DNA of 64,000 bases from Scatosoma sp045632265 (GTDB lineage: Bacteria > Bacillota > Clostridia > Christensenellales > Borkfalkiaceae), in the NCBI GenBank assembly GCA_045632265.1, contig JAZQWG010000001.1:1-64000 (forward strand). Direction: 5' to 3'. Each line of letters opens with the position of its first letter. Positions within the stretch are counted from its first letter, which is position 1. The notes under the pieces are model-generated. The model did not search any database and had not been told where the DNA came from. It saw only the letters and a list, made by a program, of their open reading frames with translations. This document shows positions 1-6,966 of the stretch, piece after piece. The position numbers were made by a program, and so were the translations under genes.

Positions 1-94
1 CACGATAGCTTAAATGGTTTTCTCGCATATCCATTATAACACCTATTTTGAATTCTGGCGAGTATTTTGTGTTCCATTCCTTCTTTCTTTTCAT
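1..94 (-). CDS. IS3-family transposase OrfA, N-terminal fragment (partial)
   Basis: Thirty-one residues are visible, beginning MKRKKEWNTKYSPEFKIGVI. A basic N-terminus followed by a Y-S-P-E-F-K segment entering a helix-turn-helix is typical of the small OrfA protein of IS3-group elements, which binds the element ends. The ribosome binding site GGAGG lies six to seven bases upstream and sits inside the terminal hairpin of the element. The rest lies outside the window. Assignment rests on the short N-terminus plus the adjacent terminal inverted repeat. Confidence 0.6.
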   Translation of the reverse strand, partial: MKRKKEWNTKYSPEFKIGVIMDMRENHLSYR

Positions 95-99
95 AAAAA

Positions 100-133
100 A
101 TGCACCTCCAAAAGTTTGTCTAACTTTTGGGGT
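100..133 (-). promoter_or_regulatory. IS-end hairpin covering the transposase RBS
   Basis: An inverted repeat joins CACCCCAAAAG (133-123) to CTTTTGGAGGTG (113-102) around a short loop. The second arm contains the GGAGG ribosome binding site of the transposase reading frame. Transcripts entering the element from outside would fold this stem and hide the site, a known way for insertion sequences to avoid activation by neighbouring promoters. Pairing is seen in the sequence; the function is inferred. Confidence 0.5.
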
Positions 134-180
134 GCATATCACTCTCGCAAGGGGCATTTTTTAAGTATAAATAAATTTTC

Positions 181-696
181 TTAATCCAACAACCGTAAAA
201 CTCTTAAAAGGGGTGGGAAAATAAAACTTACCGTCAGTCCTGCGCAAAGCATTTGCGGAAACATCGTATACAGAGAAGCCAAAAAGTAAGCTTTTGTCGC
301 CTTCCACGTAAAGGCACACATCCAAGGCGTAATTACGTCGTCCAACAACGTAAACGCTGCCGTCAGGATAACCGCCATACCGATAAGAAGAATATGCTTT
401 TTCAGGGTGTACTCTCTTTTAAACACTTGCCCCATCATACCAAAAACCAGCGCAAAAAGATTGTAATACACCAAATAAAGCACTACCGCGTTTGGAAAAA
501 AGCCAAACAAAAAGCAACGAAGCAGGGAAAAAGCGGTTGCTACCAGCAAGCCCTGCTTACTTCCATATTTATAAGTAAAGGTCAATAACAAGACGGTAAC
601 CAGCTCTATTCCCGAAACACCACTCAAAACCAACTGCGCGCCGATGAGCAAGGCAGTGAATACCCCCGGCAGGATAACTTTCTTTGCGGTAATCAT
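181..696 (-). CDS. ECF transporter S component (probably cobalamin-type substrate)
   Basis: A 171-residue membrane protein with five or six hydrophobic segments and very few charges, the size and profile of the substrate-binding S subunit of energy-coupling-factor transporters. It starts with ITAKKVILPGVFTALLIGAQ, typical of S components. It begins three bases after the stop of the DUF4430 lipoprotein, so the two are probably translationally coupled. Both sit behind a cobalamin riboswitch, which suggests uptake of cobalamin or a related corrinoid. No ECF ATPase or T subunit is present in the window, so it would use a shared module encoded elsewhere. Substrate is inferred from context only. 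Confidence 0.65.
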   Translation of the reverse strand: MITAKKVILPGVFTALLIGAQLVLSGVSGIELVTVLLLTFTYKYGSKQGLLVATAFSLLRCFLFGFFPNAVVLYLVYYNLFALVFGMMGQVFKREYTLKKHILLIGMAVILTAAFTLLDDVITPWMCAFTWKATKAYFLASLYTMFPQMLCAGLTVSFIFPPLLRVLRLLD

Positions 697-699
697 CGT

Positions 700-1131
700 T
701 TAAAAGGATTGAAAAATCCAAATATAAAGGCAACCCTCTTTCACTGTTAAGCTTTCCGCGCCCAAGATTGCGGAGCCGTAAACCTCGCCTTTATATTCCA
801 CTTCTCCCCACGCCGTATTTGCATTGTCGGTGTCACTGGTGTACAACATCCAACAGCTTGACCAGTCCGCAGGGTTTTCAATGCCGTTTACCGAGCTCAC
901 CATTCCATTTGCCATTTCAAAATCAAGCTCCCCGTCTTCCTTCAATGCGTTCATATACTCCACAAGCGTGGTGGTGTCGGTAAGCTCCATTTGCTCGCTA
1001 GAAACGGTGATAACGATGTAAGTATCCGACTCCTTAATAACCATCGGAGCTTTCTTCGCAAAGCAACCCGCCAAAGCAAGCAACATAAGGGAAAGAAGCA
1101 TAGAAAAGAGAACGTTGCATAATTTTTTCAT
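700..1131 (-). CDS. DUF4430 (transcobalamin-like) lipoprotein
   Basis: A 143-residue lipoprotein. The signal peptide ends in the lipobox LALAGC, followed by one small domain with a W-S-S-C-W...Y...D pattern and a W-G-E-V-E-Y-K-G-E...Y-G-S-A-I segment, as in DUF4430 proteins related to the C-terminal domain of transcobalamin. It is probably anchored on the outer face of the membrane and presents a corrinoid to the ECF S component that follows. The start at 1131 has a perfect AGGAGG eight bases upstream. A longer in-frame extension would run into the attenuator terminator and is rejected. Ligand is inferred from family and riboswitch. Confidence 0.7.
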   Translation of the reverse strand: MKKLCNVLFSMLLSLMLLALAGCFAKKAPMVIKESDTYIVITVSSEQMELTDTTTLVEYMNALKEDGELDFEMANGMVSSVNGIENPADWSSCWMLYTSDTDNANTAWGEVEYKGEVYGSAILGAESLTVKEGCLYIWIFQSF

Positions 1132-1145
1132 ATAAAAACCTCCTA

Positions 1146-1180
1146 AAAATAAAAAGTGCGCGCCCACGTGCGGGCGCGCG
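1146..1180 (-). terminator. Intrinsic terminator of the cobalamin riboswitch
   Basis: GCGCGCCC (1179-1172) pairs with GGGCGCGC (1165-1158) around a six-base loop, followed by A-C-T5. It lies between the aptamer and the ribosome binding site of the lipoprotein gene, the position of a riboswitch expression platform. Confidence 0.85.
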
Positions 1181-1189
1181 AAAAAGAGC

Positions 1190-1335
1190 CTTTCGGCATC
1201 ATACTTTTTCTTCACTGCCCAAGAAAAATTACGTAATACTTTGACGGATAGGCAATCGGACTATCACCGTAATGACTGTTGCGACGGATTTTCACCGTAC
1301 TTCCCCTACTTTCTGCTTAGAAAAGCAACTCTCGT
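1190..1335 (-). promoter_or_regulatory. Class-II (short) cobalamin riboswitch
   Basis: On the minus strand the leader contains GGGGAAGTACGGTGAAAATC followed by a TACGGTGATAGTCCGATTGC block. Both match the core of the compact cobalamin class II aptamers, where the corresponding text is TACGGTTATACTCCGAATGCC. The peripheral helices of class I are absent. A strong terminator follows, and then the DUF4430 lipoprotein and ECF genes. This arrangement suggests an OFF switch for corrinoid uptake. It is compact enough that generic searches may miss it. The aptamer core is about 1241-1316; outer limits are approximate. Confidence 0.8.
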
Positions 1336-1354
1336 CAAAAATGAAGTTGTGTAT

Positions 1355-1383
1355 AGTATAACACTTCCCTACAAAAATTTCAA
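1355..1383 (-). promoter_or_regulatory. Promoter of the cobalamin riboswitch operon
   Basis: TTGAAA (1383-1378), a 17-base spacer and TATACT (1360-1355). The predicted transcription start near 1348 lies just upstream of the aptamer. Confidence 0.8.
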
Positions 1384-1528
1384 GTGTTTTTTGTATCCCC
1401 AAACCCGCCAACTATCAATCTCCGATTGAATTATTTTGGCTCTCTTTTCTTTTGCGAATCATATCACTTTCACGGTATGTCATCTTTACGCTTTGAAACA
1501 ACACCCATAAATCGCTGCTTTACGACTT

Positions 1529-2278
1529 TTATTGTGGCGTTTTCTTGAATTTTGAGGGGGACACCCCACAATGTTTTTTAAATAATTTGCTAAAATAATA
1601 TACGTCGGAAATACCTACCATGTCTGCGATTTCCGTGATGGTGAGTCCGCCTTGGCTAAGAAGATTTTGGGCGGCGGTTAGGCGCAGGTTGGTAAGATAT
1701 TGCGATGGGGTTACACCATAGTGTTTTTTGAAAAGGGTGCGGAAATATTTTTCGCTTATTCCATACAGCGCGGCAAGTGATTCCGTACGTATTTTATGGT
1801 CGTCAAAATGCTGCGCAAGATAATCGGCTGCAAGGGTAACGCAAGTGGCGGGCGAATGGTGTTGTTTCGGTGCGTTTCGCTTGCAAAATGCGGTGGAAAG
1901 TAGTTTGTATAAAATGGAAAACGCTTGATAATAATTACCCCTGTCCGTTAAATTTTTTAAGGGCATTAAACGTAAAAAGTCGTTGTGGACGGAAGGCGTG
2001 GCGTGCATATCCCAAAGGGTAGTGGGGGTATCTGTTTCCGCGCAAAAAGCCACGCAAAGAGAATATCCTTTTTCTATATATTTCACGCTGTACGAATCCT
2101 TTTGATTGATAAAAAACAGGCTGCCTGCCGATACAGAATACACCTTTCCATTGATGGTATGGTCGTATCTACCTTCCACTTGATAGGCTAAAAAATGCGT
2201 TTTTCGTGGACCGATGTTTTCCCAAGACATGCGGGCTGTTTGATATAAATAGATAGAACAAACCTCTGTAATAAGCAT
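1529..2278 (-). CDS. AraC-family transcriptional regulator
   Basis: A 249-residue regulator with an N-terminal cupin-like sensing domain (about 1-110) and a C-terminal double helix-turn-helix (about 150-249). Hallmarks visible are ESLAALYGISEKYFRTLFKK, GVTPSQYLTNLRL and ISDVYYFSKLFKKHCGVSPS. It is transcribed divergently from the glycyl radical enzyme gene and is its likely activator, which fits that gene's weak -35. The start at 2278 follows AAGGAA and lies downstream of the predicted transcription start. A longer reading frame reaching 2332 would begin inside the -35 box and is rejected. The effector is unknown. Confidence 0.85.
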   Translation of the reverse strand: MLITEVCSIYLYQTARMSWENIGPRKTHFLAYQVEGRYDHTINGKVYSVSAGSLFFINQKDSYSVKYIEKGYSLCVAFCAETDTPTTLWDMHATPSVHNDFLRLMPLKNLTDRGNYYQAFSILYKLLSTAFCKRNAPKQHHSPATCVTLAADYLAQHFDDHKIRTESLAALYGISEKYFRTLFKKHYGVTPSQYLTNLRLTAAQNLLSQGGLTITEIADMVGISDVYYFSKLFKKHCGVSPSKFKKTPQ

Positions 2279-2303
2279 AATAAGCAGTTCCTTTTTTTCT
2301 AAA

Positions 2304-2332
2304 ATTATATCAAATTGATAGAGGCATGTCAA
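2304..2332 (-). promoter_or_regulatory. Promoter of the araC-type gene
   Basis: TTGACA (2332-2327), 17 bases, TATAAT (2309-2304). A consensus sigma-A promoter about 25 bases before the start codon. Confidence 0.85.
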
Positions 2333-2374
2333 TAATTTGTTCCGTTTTTTACAAAAACTAACCCTAAAAAGACA

Positions 2375-2402
2375 TTTACTATTTCCTCTTGGTGTGTATA
2401 AT
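2375..2402 (+). promoter_or_regulatory. Weak promoter of the glycyl radical enzyme gene
   Basis: TATAAT (2397-2402) preceded by a poor TTTACT at 2375-2380 with a 16-base spacer. A good -10 with a poor -35 is typical of activator-dependent promoters and fits control by the divergent AraC-type protein. Confidence 0.5.
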
Positions 2403-2420
2403 TAAATATAGAGGTATGTT

Positions 2421-4679
2421 ATGCAATACGAAAATATCAGAAAAACGTTAAACGACTTTTATTTTAATGAGTTGACTACGCATGCAGAGCTGATACAAAA
2501 AAGAGTCTTTGCAAAAATGGACGAATATGATAAGGCGCACCCAAATCAATCCGTCTATCAATTAAAGGCCAAATTGTACGAAAGCATTGCGGAAGAGATT
2601 ACGCCTACACTTTTCCCCGATATACCTTTTTATTTTGAAACAGGGGCATTGAGGGCGCATTCGGACGGGAAATTTAACCGTGGGGGCCTGCATGCAAACG
2701 GATGGTTATATATTAGAAACGAGCATCTGTTTAGAGATTTTGACAAGCAGGCCTTTGAAGCGTACTTTGACGATTTATCCGCAGGATTATACACGCAAAC
2801 GGGATCATACGTAGATATTATGCACTTTGGTATCCCTATGCAAAAGCTGTTCTCGGTGGGCTTAAAAGGTATTATTGCAGAGATAGAAGAGGCTTTATCG
2901 ACGGAGAAAGACAAAGCCAAGAGGGAGTTTTTACATTGCGCAGCCGCAGGGATAAAGGCGCTACGTACGATACAGCTGAAATTTGCGTATAGAGCAGAAG
3001 AACAAGGGAACTTTTCGCTTGCAGACATGGCGGAGCGAACTCCGTGGGAACCGCCTAAAACCTTTCATGAAGGACTTTGCGTAATGGCATTTATGCGCAA
3101 GGCGTTAGGGGCTTTAGAGGGGGTGGGGTTTAACTCGTTTGGAAGAGTGGATGTTTTGCTCGCGCCCTTGTATGAGGCGGATATTCAAAGAGGTGTAGAG
3201 AAGGAAGAATTATACAAGCTTGTATGTAAATTTCTGCTTATTTGGGATTGTACGTTAGATAAGACGAAAATGGTGGACGGCCCTTACGAGCAGGAAAAAG
3301 AAAATACGTTAACGCTTGGCGGATGCGACGAGAAAGGGGGGCAGGTATTTAACGAAGTAACAAAAATGTTTATTTTGGCGAGAAATAGTCTGGACATAAT
3401 TTACCCGAAAATGATGCTGCGTTTCTCCTCTTTTTCATCGAGGGAATATATCCAGCTAATCAGCCAACCATTGTTGGAAGGAAAGAGTTTTAGTTTGTTT
3501 CAAAACGACGACTCGACGATTCCTGCGCTTATTAACGTAGGGGTTAGTGAAGAGGATGCGGCAAATTATATCGTTGGTGGGTGTTGGGATGTTATCACGC
3601 CAGAGGTTTCTAATAAGTTTAGCGGTACGTATTTTTTCCTGTTAAAGCCGTTGGAGTGGCTTGTTTCGCAGGATTATGAAAACTTTGAAAAACGAGGCCT
3701 TTCTTGTGAAGGGTTTGAAAGTCTGCCCACCTTTGAAAAGGTGTATGAAGCGTATGTGGGGTACTTGAAGCAATTATTGTTGCGCAGGGCTACCTTGATG
3801 GCGCAGGGGGCAAGAGTATGGAGTCAGGTCAGTCCACTTTGCGCCCTGTCGGCGTTGATGCAACCGTGTATTCCCAATCGCCTTGACGTAACGGCGGGTG
3901 GCGGGAAATATAATCAGGAAGGCGTGTATTTTTCTTGCTTTGGCGATACGGTTGATAGCTTGCTTGTTATCAAAAAGCTTTGTTTTGATGAAAAAATATG
4001 TAGCTTGGCGCAGCTGTTAGAGGAATGTCGAAACAACTGGAAAAATCAAGAATTGCGCCAAAAAGCGATGGATGTTTGTTCGTATGGGGACGGCTCGGAA
4101 GAGTCTTCTCAATTTGCCGCAAGATTTTTTAATGAGTTGGCGGAATATGCCTGCGATTTGCCTACTGCTTATGGTGGGAAACATAGGATAGGCTCTAATC
4201 AATATACGGAAGTCCTTTTTTATGGTAAAACAACGGTGGCTACACCCAACGGGAGAAGGACGGGTGACTATTTAAGTATGGGATTATCCCCCTCACGTTT
4301 TCAAAAGCCCGTTACTGTAACGGAAATTTTGGAAAGCTTGCGGTATATAAATATTGCAAATTGCGCAGGGAACACTTCCTTGACCGTAACCTTACCCGTA
4401 GGTAAAATAAACGGGGAGCAAATGATAGATTTTTTTTACGGAGCAGCGAAAAGCAATGCGCAAGGGTTGCAATTCAACTGTGTTAGTAGAGAAATGCTGT
4501 TAGATGCACAAACGCATCCTGAAAATTATCGGCATTTGATTGTGCGGGTTTGCGGTTTTTCCATGTATTTTGTACTACTTTCAAAGGAATATCAAAACGA
4601 GTTTATTTCCCGCTTATCAGCCGAATATCAAGATTACGAAGCGATATGCCAAGACTACGCTGGCACGATGATACGGTAA
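2421..4679 (+). CDS. Glycyl radical enzyme (pyruvate formate-lyase-like)
   Basis: A 752-residue member of the glycyl radical family. The presumed thiyl cysteine is Cys388 in YIVGGCWD and the presumed radical glycine is Gly712 in RVCGFSMYF, near the C-terminus as usual. Most lyases and dehydratases of the family carry Cys-x-Glu at the active-site cysteine; here the acid is Asp (Cys-Trp-Asp), so the substrate cannot be assigned. Pyruvate formate-lyase itself has two adjacent cysteines, which are absent. No radical-SAM activase gene is adjacent, so activation would depend on an enzyme encoded elsewhere. The divergent AraC regulator suggests induction by a sugar or polyol-like substrate, which is inference. 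Confidence 0.8.
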   Translation: MQYENIRKTLNDFYFNELTTHAELIQKRVFAKMDEYDKAHPNQSVYQLKAKLYESIAEEITPTLFPDIPFYFETGALRAHSDGKFNRGGLHANGWLYIRNEHLFRDFDKQAFEAYFDDLSAGLYTQTGSYVDIMHFGIPMQKLFSVGLKGIIAEIEEALSTEKDKAKREFLHCAAAGIKALRTIQLKFAYRAEEQGNFSLADMAERTPWEPPKTFHEGLCVMAFMRKALGALEGVGFNSFGRVDVLLAPLYEADIQRGVEKEELYKLVCKFLLIWDCTLDKTKMVDGPYEQEKENTLTLGGCDEKGGQVFNEVTKMFILARNSLDIIYPKMMLRFSSFSSREYIQLISQPLLEGKSFSLFQNDDSTIPALINVGVSEEDAANYIVGGCWDVITPEVSNKFSGTYFFLLKPLEWLVSQDYENFEKRGLSCEGFESLPTFEKVYEAYVGYLKQLLLRRATLMAQGARVWSQVSPLCALSALMQPCIPNRLDVTAGGGKYNQEGVYFSCFGDTVDSLLVIKKLCFDEKICSLAQLLEECRNNWKNQELRQKAMDVCSYGDGSEESSQFAARFFNELAEYACDLPTAYGGKHRIGSNQYTEVLFYGKTTVATPNGRRTGDYLSMGLSPSRFQKPVTVTEILESLRYINIANCAGNTSLTVTLPVGKINGEQMIDFFYGAAKSNAQGLQFNCVSREMLLDAQTHPENYRHLIVRVCGFSMYFVLLSKEYQNEFISRLSAEYQDYEAICQDYAGTMIR

Positions 4680-4717
4680 GAAAATGCCAAAAACGCAATC
4701 CTCAAGTTAAAATCACG

Positions 4718-4846
4718 ATGAAAGAAATTGAAGAATTGCTTCGAACCGATAAAATTTTTACGCCCCTTAACGGACACCGTTGGATAATAAATTATGACGA
4801 ACTTGAAAGAGAAATCCTGAAATTAAAACATATTTTTATTAGATAA
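4718..4846 (+). CDS. Possible 42-residue ORF downstream of the glycyl radical gene
   Basis: The frame starts MKEIEELLRTDKIFTPLNGH, includes HRWIINYDELEREILKLKHI and ends just before the terminator. The composition is that of a folded, charged helical peptide rather than random translation. The frame stays open upstream into the end of the enzyme gene, so it may be the tail of a decayed gene. There is no clear ribosome binding site. I do not recognise it. Confidence 0.3.
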   Translation: MKEIEELLRTDKIFTPLNGHRWIINYDELEREILKLKHIFIR

Positions 4847-4856
4847 ATAATGAATA

Positions 4857-4888
4857 TCCTCCCGCCTTGCAAACGGGAGGATTTTTTT
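4857..4888 (+). terminator. Terminator after the glycyl radical gene
   Basis: TCCTCCCG pairs with CGGGAGGA around a nine-base loop and is followed by seven T. Confidence 0.85.
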
Positions 4889-4939
4889 GATATATAGGCA
4901 TTATAATGTAAAAAAACCGTCTTAGCAGGCGGGTTTTTT

Positions 4940-5056
4940 TCATAGTGGTATGCCTGGCGGGAAATTGCCGTTTCCGCAAGCGGAGCCTCGGCAAAGCGTC
5001 GCAAGCTTTTGGCTTGCTCGCGCGAACCGTGGTTTCTCGTCTAATCCGTCATACCC
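4940..5056 (-). repeat. tRNA-associated palindromic repeat, copy A
   Basis: On the minus strand, downstream of tRNA-Arg and its terminator, this segment reads GACGAGAAACC...CGACGCTTTGCC...GGCTCCGC...GGCAATTTCCCG. It shares order and wording of motifs with repeats beside tRNA-Leu (7724-8049) and tRNA-Gly (53226-53371). Its ends are GGTATG / CATACC. It has several internal hairpins, for example GCAAGC / GCTTGC and TCCGC / GCGGA. No coding potential is visible. Boundaries are approximate, and this copy is the most divergent of the three. Confidence 0.5.
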
Positions 5057-5059
5057 ACA

Positions 5060-5090
5060 AAAATCCCCCACCTTGACAGGCAGGGAATTT
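5060..5090 (-). terminator. Terminator of tRNA-Arg
   Basis: On the minus strand TCCCTGCC pairs imperfectly with GGTGGGGGA and is followed by a T-run, directly after the tRNA 3' end. Confidence 0.6.
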
Positions 5091-5092
5091 TT

Positions 5093-5168
5093 TGGTGCGT
5101 CCGGCGGGGCTCGAACCCACAACGTCGGCGTCGGAGGCCGAGGTTTTATCCAGTTAGACTACGGGCGC
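5093..5168 (-). tRNA. tRNA-Arg (anticodon CCG), slightly degenerate
   Basis: The cloverleaf can be drawn with anticodon stem TCGGC/GCCGA, loop CTCCGAC (anticodon CCG), T-arm GTGGG-TTCGAGC-CCCGC and encoded CCA. The acceptor stem GCGCCCG/CGGACGC has one C-A mismatch (C4-A69). The D-stem GTCT/AAAC has another (C12-A23). Both look like G-to-A changes. It may be a functional minor tRNA for the CGG codon or one beginning to decay. Confidence 0.8.
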
Positions 5169-5187
5169 ATTGTTTAAAAGCCCTTTT

Positions 5188-5216
5188 ATTTTACTATTTT
5201 TCCACGGCGCTTGCAA
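5188..5216 (-). promoter_or_regulatory. Promoter of tRNA-Arg
   Basis: TTGCAA (5216-5211), 17 bases, TAAAAT (5193-5188), about 20 bases upstream of the tRNA 5' end. Confidence 0.65.
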
Positions 5217-5337
5217 GCGTTTCTAGGGCGTTTTCAAATTTTATTAAAATATTTTCTACTCCCCCTCTTTTCGCTTTTGTTTTTCGCTCCACTATGCTAT
5301 AATGGGCAGGAATACGACAAAAATCGGAGGTGGTAGC

Positions 5338-6423
5338 ATGGCAAAAACAGTCGTTATCGGTATGAGCGGTGGCGTAGATAGCTCGGTTGCGGCGCTCCTT
5401 TTGAAGGAGCAGGGCTACAACGTTATCGGGTTGTTTATGCTCAACTGGGAAGAGAATGACGAAAACGGTTGCTGTACCGCGGAGAACGACTACGCCGACG
5501 TGCGTAGGGTTTGCTCCGTGCTCGATATCCCCTACTACACCGTCAACTTCGCAAAGGAATACATGGATAGAGTCTTCTCCTACTTCCTTGCCGAGTACAA
5601 GGCGGGTAGAACCCCCAACCCCGACGTGCTTTGCAATAGAGAAATCAAGTTTGGCCCCTTCCTCGAAGAAGCGAAACGCTTGGGCGCGGACTATATCGCA
5701 ACGGGACATTACTGCAAAATTGCACACGAAAACGGTATCCACTATCTCCAAAAAGCAAAAGACCAAAACAAAGACCAAACGTATTTCTTAAATCAGCTTT
5801 CTCAAAATCAATTAAAGGACGTTTTGTTCCCCTTGCAGGATATGGAAAAGCCTAAAATTAGAGAAATTGCCTTAAAGCACGGGCTTGCTACGGCAAAAAA
5901 GAAAGACAGCACGGGCATTTGCTTTATCGGGGAGAGAAACTTTAGAAAGTTCTTAAACTCGTACCTGCCTGCTCAAAAGGGTAAAATTTTAGACCTTTCA
6001 GGAAAACAAGTAGGCGAACATATGGGGCTTATGTACTACACGCTTGGGCAACGCCGAGGGTTAGAGCTTGGCGGTATCAAGGGCGAGGAAGAAGGCGGCA
6101 GATGGTTTGTCGTGAGAAAGGATTTACAAAACAATATCCTCTACGTCTCCCACGGCGACGAAGCTCCTCTTTACTCCAAATCCTGCGAAGTGGTTGACTT
6201 CAACTGGATTCCCGCAAAACCCCAAGTCAAGGAGTTTGACTGCATGGCAAAATTCCGTTATCGTCAACCCGACCAACCCGTACACGTCGTTTTGCGTGAG
6301 GACGGGAAGGTGCATATTGACTTTGTGGAAAAGCAACGCGCGGTAACCGAAGGACAATACGCCGTATTGTACGACGGAATCAACTGTCTTGGCGGCGGTG
6401 TCATCGAAAGCGCGGAGTATTGA
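5338..6423 (+). CDS. mnmA: tRNA-specific 2-thiouridylase MnmA
   Basis: A 361-residue cytosolic enzyme that adds sulfur to U34 of Lys, Glu and Gln tRNAs using ATP and a persulfide donor. It has the PP-loop SGGVDSS (10-16), catalytic Cys99 in RTPNPDVLCNREIKFG and persulfide Cys195 in DSTGICFIGERNF, plus the C-terminal beta-barrel. The start at 5338 follows GGAGG by seven bases; an upstream in-frame start lacks this. A TATAAT at 5298-5303 is the likely -10. Length and motifs are fully normal for MnmA. Confidence 0.97.
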   Translation: MAKTVVIGMSGGVDSSVAALLLKEQGYNVIGLFMLNWEENDENGCCTAENDYADVRRVCSVLDIPYYTVNFAKEYMDRVFSYFLAEYKAGRTPNPDVLCNREIKFGPFLEEAKRLGADYIATGHYCKIAHENGIHYLQKAKDQNKDQTYFLNQLSQNQLKDVLFPLQDMEKPKIREIALKHGLATAKKKDSTGICFIGERNFRKFLNSYLPAQKGKILDLSGKQVGEHMGLMYYTLGQRRGLELGGIKGEEEGGRWFVVRKDLQNNILYVSHGDEAPLYSKSCEVVDFNWIPAKPQVKEFDCMAKFRYRQPDQPVHVVLREDGKVHIDFVEKQRAVTEGQYAVLYDGINCLGGGVIESAEY

Positions 6424-6445
6424 TTCAATAACCTAAACTTTGCAT

Positions 6446-6470
6446 AAAAAACGCGGCTTGTGAAAGCCGC
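6446..6470 (-). terminator. Terminator between convergent mnmA and the SecB-like gene
   Basis: GCGGCTT/AAGCCGC with a four-base loop. The T-run (G-T6) follows on the minus strand, so it mainly serves the SecB-like gene. Confidence 0.8.
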
Positions 6471-6485
6471 ATAATTCGTTTTCAA

Positions 6486-6929
6486 TTAGTTCTTCAATGC
6501 GTCGGGAGCATCAAATGCGTTGCCTTCCATTCTATCCTCAGGGAACATCGTTCCTGCGGGAATAACGGGAAGCATCATGGGGTTGATGAATGCGTTTGCC
6601 GTCAATGCCGAAACTGCCGCGCGAAGGTAAGGATAAATAATTTCCGTCGTGGAAATTGCAAGCACTTGCTTGTCTTCAGCCGTGTTTACGTCCTCTGCCT
6701 CAAACATACCTACAAGACGAACCTTGAGGTTGAAGGGCTTGGGTTCAGCTTCGGTAGACTCTACCTTCACTTCCATTGCAACAAACCAAAGCTTTTCATT
6801 TTCCTTCACTTGTCTGATGGTGCGGGAGAATTGGGGCTTGATTTCAAATCTCGTATTAGGATCCATCTTAATACGATTCATCGAGTAGCTGAGTTCTTCG
6901 GCGGTGATGCCTCTCAAAGCATATTTCAT
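6486..6929 (-). CDS. SecB-like export chaperone
   Basis: A 147-residue protein with the SecB fold signature: N-terminal strand pairs (RFEIKPQFSRTIRQ, KLWFVAMEVKVES), then TEIIYPYLRAAVSALTANAF and the short MMLPVIPAGTMF segment that matches the IxFPYxRexxxxxxxxxgFPxLxLxPInF core of SecB. Classical SecB is a proteobacterial chaperone; monoderm Firmicutes carry divergent SecB-like proteins whose role is less clear. It is monocistronic behind a consensus promoter, suggesting steady high expression. No toxin-antitoxin genes flank it. Fold assignment is good; function is inference. Confidence 0.6.
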   Translation of the reverse strand: MKYALRGITAEELSYSMNRIKMDPNTRFEIKPQFSRTIRQVKENEKLWFVAMEVKVESTEAEPKPFNLKVRLVGMFEAEDVNTAEDKQVLAISTTEIIYPYLRAAVSALTANAFINPMMLPVIPAGTMFPEDRMEGNAFDAPDALKN

Positions 6930-6966
6930 AAAAATACCTCTTTTAATTTTTTTCTACATTATAAAT

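Larger units (their letters stand above)
1..136 (-). mobile_element. IS3-type insertion sequence, truncated by the window edge
   Basis: The outer end reads TGCACCCCAAAAGTTAGACA on the minus strand (136 to 117). This has the TG...CA boundary and the AAGTTAGACA core typical of IS3-group elements. Directly inside lies a near-complementary arm (116-100) and then an open reading frame starting at 94. Only one end is visible, so element length, target-site duplication and activity cannot be judged. The element end lies 44 bases past the stop codon of the ECF gene. Confidence 0.7.

Noticed and set aside
1225..1335. FMN riboswitch reading of the leader before the DUF4430 gene
   Set aside because: The GGTGAAAATCC piece is shared with FMN leaders, but the AGGGGCAGGGTGAAATTCCC start and the multi-helix junction are absent. 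The rest follows the class-II cobalamin core, and the downstream genes fit corrinoid uptake.
4910..4938. Second terminator at AAAAAACCG...GGCGGGTTTTTT
   Set aside because: The stem is short and imperfect, and the strong terminator just upstream already ends the transcript. It may be part of the edge of repeat copy A.
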